NCBI GenBank assembly: GCA_041690495.1
Contig: JAWLHE010000011.1
Span: forward strand, 1-64,000
DNA length: 64,000 nt
Origin: DATAAP01 sp041690495
Lineage (GTDB): Bacteria; Pseudomonadota; Alphaproteobacteria; CACIAM-22H2
Direction of reading: 5' to 3'
The position numbers were made by a program, and so were the translations under genes. The notes below the pieces were generated by a model. The model was given only the letters and a program-made list of their open reading frames with translations. It was not told the DNA's origin and did no database searches. This document shows positions 51,586-59,977 of this stretch, in pieces; the stretch's first letter is position 1, and each line of letters begins with the position of its first letter.

Positions 51586-54525
51586 ATGGACGGTGGCGCG
51601 GCGTCGAAAACATCTTACGCGCAGGTGATCGCCGGAACGGATGTGGTCGACACTTCGCCGCGCGTCTCGGATACCGTCAAGTATACGACCTGCTATATGT
51701 GCGCGTGCCGCTGCGGCATCAAAGTCCATCTCAAGGACGGGCGCATCCGCTACATCGAGGGCAACAGGAACCACCCGGTGAACCGCGGCGTGCTGTGCGC
51801 CAAGGGGTCGGCCGGGATCATGCAGCAATACTCGCCGGCCAAGCTGCGCAAGCCGCTGCTGCGCGTCGGCGAACGCGGCGCCGGAGAATTCAAGGAGATC
51901 GAGTGGGATGAAGCGTTGGCGCTCGCCACTGAATGGCTGGGCGGGATCCGCGCCACCGATCCCAAGAAGCTCGCCTTTTTCACCGGACGCGACCAGAGCC
52001 AGTCCCTGACGGGATGGTGGGCGGCCCAGTTCGGTACGCCCAACTTCGCGGCGCATGGCGGATTCTGCTCGGTCAACATGGCCGCCGCCGGGCTCTATTC
52101 CGTCGGCGGCAGCTTCTGGGAGTTCGGCGAGCCCGACTGGGATCGCACCCGTTATTTCATGATGTTCGGGGTCGCCGAGGACCACGACTCCAATCCGATC
52201 AAGCTGGGCGTGGCGAAGCTCAAGGCGCGCGGCGCAAAGTTCGTCTCGGTCAACCCGATCAGGACCGGCTATTCGGCGGTCGCCGACGAATGGGTGGGCA
52301 TCCGGCCCGGCACGGACGGGCTGTTCGTGATGGCGCTGATCCACGAGCTGCTGCGCGCCGACAAGATCGATCTCGACTTCCTGGCCCGCTACACGAACGC
52401 GCCCTGGCTGGTGATCAATGCGCCGGACACTGCCGAGCACGGCCTGTTCGCGCGCAACGCCGAAGGCCAGCCGCTGTGCTGGGACGGCAGGCGCAAGACA
52501 GCGGTCAACGCGCTTGCGGCGGACGCCTCGCCGACCATAGCCGGCGAAGTGAGTCTGCCCGACGGACGCAAGGCGGTACCGGTCTTCCAGCTCGTTGCTG
52601 AACGCTATCTCGACCGGCGCTACGCGCCCGACGCCGTGGCGAAGAGCTGCGGCGTGCCCGCCGCGACGATCAAGCGGATCGCCGCCGAACTGGCGCATGC
52701 GGCATTCGAGGAAGAGATCGTTCTGCAGCAGCCGTGGACCGACTGGGCAGGCCGCCGCCACGAGACGATGATCGGCCGCCCGGTGTCGATGCATGCGATG
52801 CGCGGCATCTCGGCGCATTCCAACGGCTTCCACACCTGCCGCGCCATCCATGTCCTGCAGATGCTGCTGGGCGCCATCGATACGCCCGGGTCGTGGCGCT
52901 ACAAGGCGCCGTTCCCGCGCCCCTCGCCCCCTGGCCCGAAGCCGGCCGGCCGCGTCGTTGCACCGAACCAGCCGCTCGGCGGCATGCCCCTCGGCAATCC
53001 GACCGGACCCGAGGACCTGCTGCTCGAGGCGGACGGCACGCCCGTCCGCATCGACAAGGCGTATTCATGGGAAGCGCCGCTCTCGGCCCATGGCCTGATG
53101 CACATGGTGATCCGCAACGCCTGGGCCGCGGACCCGTACAAGATCGACACGCTGTTCATGTACATGGCGAATATGTCGTGGAACTCGGCGATGAACACCG
53201 CCGGCACCATCGCCATGCTCACCGACAAGGAGGCCGACGGCTCCTACAAGATTCCGCGCATCATCTATTCGGACGCATATTTTTCCGAGATGGTCGCCTA
53301 TTCCGACCTCGTGCTGCCGGACACGACGTATCTGGAACGGTGGGACTGCATCTCGCTGCTGGACCGGCCGATCGGCTCGGCGGAAGGACCGGGCGACGCG
53401 ATCCGCCAGCCGGTGCTACAGCCGGACCGCGACGTGCGGCCGTTTCAGGACGTGCTGATCGAGCTGGGCGCGCGCCTCAAGCTGCCGGGCTTTGTGACCG
53501 CCGACGGCGCCCCCAGGTATCCGGGCGGCTATCCCGACTACATCGCCAATCACGAGCGCAAGCCGGGCATTGGCCCGCTCGCCGGATGGCGTGGCGCAGA
53601 CGGCGATCAGCATGGCGCCGGGCCGGCCAACCCGAAGCAGCTTGACCGCTATGTCGAAAACCAGTGCTTCTGGAGCCACCACCTTCCCGAAGACCAGCTC
53701 TACTACAAGCACGCCAACAAGGGTTACCTCGAGACGGCGCAGCGCATGGGGATGATCGACAAGGTCGAGCAGATCGTCCTGCAGCTCTATTGCGAGCCGC
53801 TGCAGAAATTCCGCCTCGCAGCGCAAGGCCATGGTGCCGTGCAGCCGCCCGAACAGCACCGCCAGCGCGTCGCGACGTATTTCGATCCGCTGCCGATCTG
53901 GTACACGCCGTTCGAGGAAAGCCAGGTCGCGCATGCCGACTTCCCGCTGCATGCAGTGACGCAGCGACCGATGCAAATGTACCACGCATGGCACTCGCAG
54001 AACGCCTGGCTGCGCCAGATTACCGGCGAGAACTGCCTCTACGTCAACCGCAAGACGGCTCTCGGCCTCGGCATCGCCGATGACGACTGGGTCTGGGTCA
54101 CCAGTCACCATAATCGCATCAAGGCGCGCGTGCGGCTGATGGACGGCGTGAACGCGAATACGGTGTGGACCTGGAATGCGATCGGCAAGCGCGCGGGCGC
54201 CTGGAACCTTCCGAAGGACGCGCCCGAATCGAAGCGCGGTTTCCTGCTCAATCACCTGATCGCGGAGCTGCTGCCCGAGCAGCACGGCCATCGCTACTCG
54301 AACTCCGACCCCGTGACCGGCCAGGCCGCATGGTACGACCTCCGCGTCCGCATCGAGAAAGCCGATGTCGCCGAGGCGGGCGAAAGCGCCCCGGCCTTCG
54401 CGCCCATCCCGCGTCTGCCGGGGTTGAGCGAGCCGCCCGGCATTCTCCGCTACGGTGCCGACATCTCGCCGGGCGACCGCATCGGCCGGCGCGACCCGAC
54501 ACGCCCCGCGCACGGAAACGACTGA
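51586..54525 (+). CDS. soeA: sulfite dehydrogenase (quinone) molybdopterin subunit, SoeA-like
   Basis: 979 residues, DMSO-reductase superfamily. The N-terminal [4Fe-4S] site is C36-x2-C39-x3-C43 and C71 (CYMCACRCG; GVLCAKGSAG). Further motifs: FFTGRDQSQSLTGWWAAQFG, DHDSNPIKLGVAKLKARGAK, FVSVNPIRTGYSAVADEWVG (Mo-bisMGD binding) and the C-terminal domain from about 860. There is no Tat signal, so it is cytoplasmic, as expected for SoeA and unlike PhsA/PsrA. With soeB and soeC it oxidises sulfite to sulfate (probably through APS-independent chemistry) and passes electrons to the quinone pool. Formate or another reductase role is less likely given length and partners. Confidence 0.8.
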   Translation: MDGGAASKTSYAQVIAGTDVVDTSPRVSDTVKYTTCYMCACRCGIKVHLKDGRIRYIEGNRNHPVNRGVLCAKGSAGIMQQYSPAKLRKPLLRVGERGAGEFKEIEWDEALALATEWLGGIRATDPKKLAFFTGRDQSQSLTGWWAAQFGTPNFAAHGGFCSVNMAAAGLYSVGGSFWEFGEPDWDRTRYFMMFGVAEDHDSNPIKLGVAKLKARGAKFVSVNPIRTGYSAVADEWVGIRPGTDGLFVMALIHELLRADKIDLDFLARYTNAPWLVINAPDTAEHGLFARNAEGQPLCWDGRRKTAVNALAADASPTIAGEVSLPDGRKAVPVFQLVAERYLDRRYAPDAVAKSCGVPAATIKRIAAELAHAAFEEEIVLQQPWTDWAGRRHETMIGRPVSMHAMRGISAHSNGFHTCRAIHVLQMLLGAIDTPGSWRYKAPFPRPSPPGPKPAGRVVAPNQPLGGMPLGNPTGPEDLLLEADGTPVRIDKAYSWEAPLSAHGLMHMVIRNAWAADPYKIDTLFMYMANMSWNSAMNTAGTIAMLTDKEADGSYKIPRIIYSDAYFSEMVAYSDLVLPDTTYLERWDCISLLDRPIGSAEGPGDAIRQPVLQPDRDVRPFQDVLIELGARLKLPGFVTADGAPRYPGGYPDYIANHERKPGIGPLAGWRGADGDQHGAGPANPKQLDRYVENQCFWSHHLPEDQLYYKHANKGYLETAQRMGMIDKVEQIVLQLYCEPLQKFRLAAQGHGAVQPPEQHRQRVATYFDPLPIWYTPFEESQVAHADFPLHAVTQRPMQMYHAWHSQNAWLRQITGENCLYVNRKTALGLGIADDDWVWVTSHHNRIKARVRLMDGVNANTVWTWNAIGKRAGAWNLPKDAPESKRGFLLNHLIAELLPEQHGHRYSNSDPVTGQAAWYDLRVRIEKADVAEAGESAPAFAPIPRLPGLSEPPGILRYGADISPGDRIGRRDPTRPAHGND

Positions 54526-54527
54526 GC

Positions 54528-55268
54528 ATGACGACCTACGTTACGCCGCAGCCGGGCCAGAAGAAGCTCGGCCTCGTCATCGACCTTGACACATGCGTCG
54601 GCTGCCATGCCTGCGCGGTGAACTGCAAGGAGTGGAACGCCAGCGGCCATTCCGCGCCGCTGACCGACTTCAATCCTTACGGCGCCGGCGCCAACGGCGT
54701 CTGGTTCAACCGCGTCCACTCCTACGAAGTCGACGACGGAGCCGCCGGCCGTACGGTGAATTTCCCGCGCAGCTGCCTGCACTGCGAGGAGCCGGCCTGT
54801 GTCACGGTCTGTCCCACCGGTGCCTCTTACAAGCGGACCGAGGACGGCATCGTGCTGGTGAACCCTGACACGTGCATCGGCTGCAAGCTGTGCTCGTGGG
54901 CCTGCCCCTATGGTGCGCGCGAGTTCGACGAGGACGCCGGCGTGATGAAGAAATGCACGTTGTGCATCGACAAGATCTACAACGAGAACCTGGCCGAGCA
55001 GGACCGCGTCCCGGCCTGCGTCGCCACCTGCCCTGCCAGCGCGCGCCATTTCGGCGATCTCGGCGACCCTGGTTCAGCGGTTTCGCGCCTGGTCGAGGAG
55101 CGTGGTGGCGTCGAGCTGATGCCGGAGCTCGGCTACAAGCCCGTCAACCGCTACCTGCCACCGCGGCGCGGCCGCGCCGGCCACGGCGAAAACCGGGAAC
55201 TTGAATCCACCGTGACCGGCGACATGCACCCGGTCCTGCGCTGGATTGACCGCGTTCTGTCGCGATAG
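54528..55268 (+). CDS. soeB: sulfite dehydrogenase iron-sulfur subunit, SoeB-like
   Basis: 246 residues, three bases after soeA. Four ferredoxin-type cysteine groups: CVGCHACAVNC, CLHCEEPACVTVCPTG, CIGCKLCSWACPYG and CTLCIDKI with VPACVATCP, giving the four [4Fe-4S] clusters of DmsB/PsrB-type electron-transfer subunits. No signal peptide. It conducts electrons from SoeA to the membrane subunit. Confidence 0.85.
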   Translation: MTTYVTPQPGQKKLGLVIDLDTCVGCHACAVNCKEWNASGHSAPLTDFNPYGAGANGVWFNRVHSYEVDDGAAGRTVNFPRSCLHCEEPACVTVCPTGASYKRTEDGIVLVNPDTCIGCKLCSWACPYGAREFDEDAGVMKKCTLCIDKIYNENLAEQDRVPACVATCPASARHFGDLGDPGSAVSRLVEERGGVELMPELGYKPVNRYLPPRRGRAGHGENRELESTVTGDMHPVLRWIDRVLSR

Positions 55269-55294
55269 GTTTTCCACGACACGCCGTAGCTGCC

Positions 55295-56242
55295 ATGCAT
55301 CCTGCGCTTTCCGTCATCATCTTCACGACCGCTTCCGGTGCCGGCTACGGGCTGCTCGCCCTCGTCGGCGCGCTCGCCCCGTTCGGAATGCTGCCCGCGG
55401 ACCGCTGGTTCGGGCTCGCCGCGATCGGGCTTGCGCTGCTGCTCGTGACCGGCGGCCTGCTGTCCTCGACCGTTCACCTGGGGCATCCCGAACGCGCCTG
55501 GCGCGCGGTGACGCAATGGCGCTCGTCCTGGCTGTCGCGCGAGGGCGTCGCCGCGCTGTTGACCTATATTCCTGCCGGCCTGTTCGGAATCGGCTGGGTC
55601 TTCCTGGAGCGGACCGACGGCCTGTTCGCGCTCTGCGGCGTGCTGGCCGCCGCGATGGCGGTCGTCACGGTCTACTGCACCGGGATGATCTACGCCTCGC
55701 TGAAGCCGATCCATCAATGGTGCAATGCGCATGTCGTGCCGGGCTACATGGCGCTGGCGCTCATGACCGGCACGCTGTGGCTCAACGCGCTCCTGCACAT
55801 CTGGTCGCAACCCCATCTGATTGTGTCGCTCGTCGCGATCGCGGCCATTCCGCTGACGGTCTGGCTCAAGGAACGCTACTGGCGCTTCATCGACACGACC
55901 GCCGCATCCTCGACGCCCGAAACCGCGATCGGCCTGTTCGGCCGCGGCAAGGTCCGCATGCTCGAATCGCCGCACACGGAGGAGAACTACCTGCTGCGCG
56001 AGATGGGCTTCGCCATCGCCCGCAAGCACGCCCTCAAGCTTCGCCGCCTGTCGCTCGGGATCGGCTTCGCCCTGCCGCTCGCACTGACATTGCTGGCCAG
56101 CCTGCTCGGCGGCACGGCCGGCGCACTGGCCGCCGTTGCGGCCGCGCTTCTGGCGATGGCCGGGGTCCTGCTCGAGCGGTGGCTGTTCTTCGCCGAGGCC
56201 AAGCATACCGTGACCCTTTACTACGGTAAGGCGGCCGCCTAG
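55295..56242 (+). CDS. soeC: membrane anchor subunit, DmsC/SoeC-like
   Basis: 315 residues with eight predicted membrane helices (e.g. FTTASGAGYGLLALVGALAP, WFGLAAIGLALLLVTGGLLS) and HLGHPERAWRAVTQWRSSWL, a typical DmsC-family loop with a conserved Trp/Arg set. It anchors SoeAB on the cytoplasmic face and reduces quinone. 26 bases after soeB in the same operon. Confidence 0.85.
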   Translation: MHPALSVIIFTTASGAGYGLLALVGALAPFGMLPADRWFGLAAIGLALLLVTGGLLSSTVHLGHPERAWRAVTQWRSSWLSREGVAALLTYIPAGLFGIGWVFLERTDGLFALCGVLAAAMAVVTVYCTGMIYASLKPIHQWCNAHVVPGYMALALMTGTLWLNALLHIWSQPHLIVSLVAIAAIPLTVWLKERYWRFIDTTAASSTPETAIGLFGRGKVRMLESPHTEENYLLREMGFAIARKHALKLRRLSLGIGFALPLALTLLASLLGGTAGALAAVAAALLAMAGVLLERWLFFAEAKHTVTLYYGKAAA

Positions 56243-56305
56243 GTCATCCCACCGCCCGTGTTGCGCTGCCGCGCCGCCTGTGGCATTTTCCGCGCGCTTC
56301 CCGGC

Positions 56306-56380
56306 GCCGCCGTAGCTCAGTGGTAGAGCACGTCCTTGGTAAGGACGGGGTCGAGTGTTCGATTCACTTCGGCGGCACCA
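56306..56380 (+). tRNA. tRNA-Thr (GGT)
   Basis: 75 bases. Acceptor GCCGCCG pairs with CGGCGGC, D-arm TAGCTCAGTGGTAGAGC, anticodon loop TTGGTAA between CGTCC and GGACG (anticodon GGT), T-arm with GTTCGATTC, and encoded 3' CCA. Confidence 0.96.
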
Positions 56381-56734
56381 TTTCCAGACCAGATGCAGCA
56401 ATGGCCGCCGTCACGGCTCGCGGATGCTTTCGTCCGGGCCGCCGTCAAGCCGGGGATCGAGCGGTAGGCATCGGTCACACTGCGCCGGGATTCCGGCATG
56501 GGCTCACCTCCGCGGCGCCGGGCATCGGGCCATGCATATGTTCTGCGTGCAGCCAGGCGAACGAGCATGGGCGAGTCAATCAATGGCTGCTCTATCCGGT
56601 GCGAATGGACAACTTATGGGCGCGTCCGCCGGGTTGCACAATTCGGCCCGGGCCTGCAATGATTGCCGTCAGGCGGCGCGTCGATCCGCGACCGCATCGA
56701 TCCGGCAACATGCATACAAGGGAGAAATGGCGCG
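56381..56734. other. intergenic region, no gene seen
   Basis: 354 bases between tRNA-Thr and the SDR gene. It holds a good GGGAGAA ribosome site at its right end but otherwise only short unconvincing open frames. I see no integration scar next to the tRNA. Confidence 0.5.
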
Positions 56735-57451
56735 ATGAGCAGCCGCGTTCTGGTCACAGGCGGTGCGTCCGGGATTGGCCGCGCAATCGTCGATCGCCTC
56801 GACAAGGACGGCTACGACTGCATCGTGTTCGACCGGCTGGCGCCGGACCGCGGGCTCCGCGGCACCTGGATGGAAGTCGATCTGGCCGACCGCGCTGCAA
56901 CCGCCCGCGCGCTGCAGCGCGCCTTGCAGGACGGACCGATCACGCGCCTGATAAACAATGTCGGCACGGTGCGCCCGGCCTCGCTCGAGGAGGCGACCGT
57001 GGACGACCTCGATGCAGTCGTCTCGCTGAACCTGCGCTGCGCGTTCCAATGCACGCAGGCGCTGCTTCCGGGCATGAAGGCGGCACGCTTCGGCCGGATC
57101 GTCAACATCTCGAGCCGCGCCGCCCTGGGCAAGGAGCTGCGCACGGTCTATTCGGCGACCAAGGCAGGTCTGCATGGCTTCACCAAGACCTGGGCGCTCG
57201 AGCTTGGACAGCACGGCATCACCGTCAATGCGATCGGGCCGGGCCCGATCCGGACGGCGCTGTTCGAGGCGGCCAACCCGCCCGACAGCCCGCGCACGCG
57301 CGCCATCATCGAAGGCGTTCCGGTCAAGCGGATGGGCGAGCCGGAGGACGTTGCCCACGCCGCTGCGTTCTTCATGGATGAGCGTACCGGCTTCGTGACC
57401 GGCCAGATCCTCTACGTCTGCGGCGGAATTACAGTCGGCACCGTCACCTGA
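56735..57451 (+). CDS. SDR-family oxidoreductase
   Basis: 238 residues from ATG 56735. RVLVTGGASGIGRAIVDRLD (cofactor loop), LINNVGTVRPAS, the catalytic Ser/Tyr/Lys in NISSRAALGKELRTVYSATK and GITVNAIGPGPIRTALFEAA are all present; the acidic turn after strand 2 (IVFDRLAPDR) suggests NAD preference. It ends with VTGQILYVCGGITVG, as in many 3-oxoacyl-ACP reductase-like SDRs. Substrate unknown, monocistronic. Confidence 0.87.
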   Translation: MSSRVLVTGGASGIGRAIVDRLDKDGYDCIVFDRLAPDRGLRGTWMEVDLADRAATARALQRALQDGPITRLINNVGTVRPASLEEATVDDLDAVVSLNLRCAFQCTQALLPGMKAARFGRIVNISSRAALGKELRTVYSATKAGLHGFTKTWALELGQHGITVNAIGPGPIRTALFEAANPPDSPRTRAIIEGVPVKRMGEPEDVAHAAAFFMDERTGFVTGQILYVCGGITVGTVT

Positions 57452-57563
57452 AAAAACGGCGGAGATTGCTGCCGTATTGAACGCGTAAGGTTTATGCGCG
57501 GCGTGCGCGTAGACGATGGAGTTATCGTCGGAGATGAACAATGCAGGCTGGCCGAGATCGAAT

Positions 57564-58754
57564 TCAGCCACGCCGCGATCCCCCCAGCCGCTTGCTCAAG
57601 ATCCAGATCGGCAGCAAGGCGTAATCGTGCGCCAGCTTCAGCGGGACATAGAGGGAGAACAGCGCATCCGGGAGCCGCATCAGCGAGAAATGGATATCGC
57701 GGGGCGTCACGACGGTGCGGATCAGATAGCGCATGCGGTCGGCCGACCGCTCCCGCATACGCCACCTGAAGGCGGAGAGCCGATAGATCGAGGCCTCGCG
57801 ACGATCTGCATCGAACAGCCGCGACGCAGCCCGGTCGGCGAGCGCGCGGGCCTCGGGATCACGGGCGATCGCCTCCTGCACCGGCGGCGGGATCGAGTCG
57901 AGCAGGTCCGCCGCCAGGATCAGGCCGACCAGGACCATGCGGAGGCTTCCCTGCTCGCGCGCACGCTTCAACAACACGCCCCAGTCGAGATCGGGCCTCG
58001 CCTCGATCATGTGCGCCAGGTCGGCGATCCACAGGAGCCGCGTCCATTCCTCCTTCGAGCCATGCAGACACAGCACCAAGACGAGATCCTCGGGGCCGAA
58101 AGATCGCACCACGACCCCGCCGAGATCGACGTCACAGGCGCGTGCGAACAGTCCGTCATAGTCGAGATTGAGCGACAGGGTACGTGGGGCCAGCGCCCAG
58201 TGCGGCTCGACCGCGACTCCGTCCTTGAACACGATGTCCTGGCCCGAATACCGGCGAACGGCGGCCTGCTGCGCGGGCGTGAAGGCGTCCGCGTTCCGAA
58301 AGCCGAGTTCCGTCAGGATGTCGCACGCCACGCTGGCGTCCTTCTCGCGGACCAGGATGTCGAGGTCCCGGTAGCGGCGCAGCGCGGCATCGCCATAGGC
58401 CAGCTGCGCGACGACTGGCCCCTTGAACGCGATCGCCTCGACCCCTTTTATTGCAAAGGCTTGCAGAATGACTTTCAAGGTCTGCGTCAGCGCTGCATTG
58501 CGCTCGGCCTGCTTCGCCAGATAGCGGTCGCCGGCCGCGGCGATTCCCGGAGACACGCCGACACCCGGCGCGCCGATCCGCCTGAGGACCAGCGCCATGA
58601 CCCCATGGGCCTCGGCCGTCCCGACGACGCGGCGCCAATCCACCGCCTCGAGCAGCGCCGCGATCCGGGCTCTGGCGTCGTCGCCGATGCGGGGGCGCGC
58701 GCAGGCGAGAAGCAGCCGATGCTCCGGCTCCAGCTCGGAGAAGGCTGCCAGCAA
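57564..58754 (-). CDS. nucleotidyltransferase-fold family protein (PF14907-like)
   Basis: 396 residues. The central KGPVVAQLAYGDAALRRYRD / LDILVREKD block has the G-x..-DxD signature of the polymerase-beta-like nucleotidyltransferase fold, in the uncharacterised family often found with polysaccharide and PEP-CTERM or asparagine-synthase-like gene clusters. VEPHWALAPRTLSLNLDYDG and VLCLHGSKEEWTRLLWIADL follow. Helical C-terminal half. Six bases upstream lies the small RHH-like gene; function unknown. Confidence 0.8.
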   Translation of the reverse strand: MLAAFSELEPEHRLLLACARPRIGDDARARIAALLEAVDWRRVVGTAEAHGVMALVLRRIGAPGVGVSPGIAAAGDRYLAKQAERNAALTQTLKVILQAFAIKGVEAIAFKGPVVAQLAYGDAALRRYRDLDILVREKDASVACDILTELGFRNADAFTPAQQAAVRRYSGQDIVFKDGVAVEPHWALAPRTLSLNLDYDGLFARACDVDLGGVVVRSFGPEDLVLVLCLHGSKEEWTRLLWIADLAHMIEARPDLDWGVLLKRAREQGSLRMVLVGLILAADLLDSIPPPVQEAIARDPEARALADRAASRLFDADRREASIYRLSAFRWRMRERSADRMRYLIRTVVTPRDIHFSLMRLPDALFSLYVPLKLAHDYALLPIWILSKRLGGSRRG

Positions 58755-58760
58755 AGGCGC

Positions 58761-58949
58761 TCAGCCGCAGCGGCGGCAGCGTATGGACGCGAAGATGTCG
58801 TCCTCGTCGGCGTCCATCATCGCGTGGTCGAGCACGACACGCAGCGCCTTCGACACGTCGGCAAGCTGATGGCTCTCGGCCATCTCCCTGAGCCATTCGA
58901 GCTGGTCGGATTCGATCTCGAGCGATTCGACGATCTTGTGCTTTTGCAT
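58761..58949 (-). CDS. small protein with Cys-rich tail, hypothetical
   Basis: 62 residues from ATG 58949. A helical, acidic core (KIVESLEIESDQLEWLREMA; LADVSKALRVVLDHAMMD) with a ribbon-helix-helix-like look is followed by a short cysteine tail IRCRRCG. It could be an antitoxin- or metal-binding-type small protein, but no toxin gene is adjacent. Ends seven bases before the nucleotidyltransferase-fold gene starts, so it is probably co-transcribed. Confidence 0.65.
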   Translation of the reverse strand: MQKHKIVESLEIESDQLEWLREMAESHQLADVSKALRVVLDHAMMDADEDDIFASIRCRRCG

Positions 58950-58951
58950 GG

Positions 58952-59200
58952 TCAGTGCGGCCGCGGCCCGTAGTGGGCGATGAGGCGACGCTCCCAGCCA
59001 GCGACCGGAACCGCGTAGCACTCCGGTTCGGCAAGAGTCGCATAACAATAGACCGGCGGTACCGTTGCCTGGTAGCGCGGCCCGAACGAATCACGCAGAT
59101 AGCGCTGGGTTTCGGTTGGATAGTAGGCGGAAAGCGGATCGGCACAGGACGCCAGAGCCAGAACGGCGGTCAGCATGGGCATGAGGCGAGCATACGTCAC
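58952..59200 (-). CDS. small lipoprotein, hypothetical
   Basis: 82 residues. Signal peptide with lipobox LALASCADPL (Cys about 19), then a tyrosine-rich mature part (YYPTETQRYLRDSFGPRYQA; YCYATLAEPECYAVPVAGWE) with two more cysteines. Probably outer-membrane or periplasmic, function unknown. It ends two bases before the start of the 62-residue gene. Confidence 0.75.
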   Translation of the reverse strand: MTYARLMPMLTAVLALASCADPLSAYYPTETQRYLRDSFGPRYQATVPPVYCYATLAEPECYAVPVAGWERRLIAHYGPRPH

Positions 59201-59359
59201 CGGCGTTCCCCTTCAGATGCCGCGCGCGAGATCGATGACTGCGCGGCCGCGTACCTGGCCTTTCAGGATCCTGCCTGCGAGATCGGACAGATCGCACAGG
59301 CCCCGCGACCCGATCTTGACGGATCGCGGGCGCCGGCTCAACGGGGCACAGCGGGTATT

Positions 59360-59977
59360 TCAATCGGCGCGGAACCGCCGCTCGCCCGTGGTCCGGCCGA
59401 CCATGCCGGCCAATAGTGGCGCCATCGCGCGGAACAACTGCTCGTCGCTGCTCACGGCTGCACCGTATTCGGCATAACCTTCCCACAGCCGCGGTCCGCC
59501 GCGTTCCGCGAGGGTGGCGCGCAGTACGTAGCGCAGGCCCCGATCGGGCGTACGCACGCCGGTAAGCAGGCTGCTCCGCGTGTTCGAATAGACGTCGATA
59601 CGGGCGTCGATGGCGTCGCTGCGCCCGAGGTCGCGCTCGCGGCCGATATCGACGCGCCGCCGCTCGGACGGCGCGCCGCGTGACGGCGTCGCCGCCGTGT
59701 CTTCGGTGGTGGTTTCGAACTCGAGCAGCAACGGCGCGTCATCGGCGACCGCGATGCCGCCGTCGCGGAGCGCCTTCGCCAGCCGCTCCGCGATCTTGAG
59801 GTTCAGCGGCGAGTTGTCGAGCGGTTGCACCGACACCGGCGCGCCGCTCTCGATCGCATGGAAACGCATCGACGCCGTTCGCCCCGGCGCATCCGGATCA
59901 TCGGTCCACTCGGCGGCGCCGCAGGCGAGCAGCGCCAGCGCCCCCGCAATCAGCCGGGTACGCCTTGCGCCGATCAC
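59360..59977 (-). CDS. lipoprotein, hypothetical
   Basis: 205 residues. N-terminal lipobox ALALLACGAAEW (Cys about 19). The mature part (SVQPLDNSPLNLKIAERLAK; LLLEFETTTEDTAATPS; YVLRATLAERGGPRLWEGYA) is compatible with a periplasmic DUF4136-like or curli-accessory-type fold but I cannot assign it. Its ATG overlaps the thiolase stop (ATGA), an unusual coupling of a lipid-metabolism enzyme to an envelope protein. Confidence 0.7.
   Translation of the reverse strand: MIGARRTRLIAGALALLACGAAEWTDDPDAPGRTASMRFHAIESGAPVSVQPLDNSPLNLKIAERLAKALRDGGIAVADDAPLLLEFETTTEDTAATPSRGAPSERRRVDIGRERDLGRSDAIDARIDVYSNTRSSLLTGVRTPDRGLRYVLRATLAERGGPRLWEGYAEYGAAVSSDEQLFRAMAPLLAGMVGRTTGERRFRAD

Noticed and set aside
51586..54525. 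Formate dehydrogenase or thiosulfate/polysulfide reductase for the large molybdoenzyme
   Set aside because: No Tat signal, no selenocysteine-type context and no formate-linked genes; size, partners and membrane subunit fit SoeABC better, though only assay would settle it.
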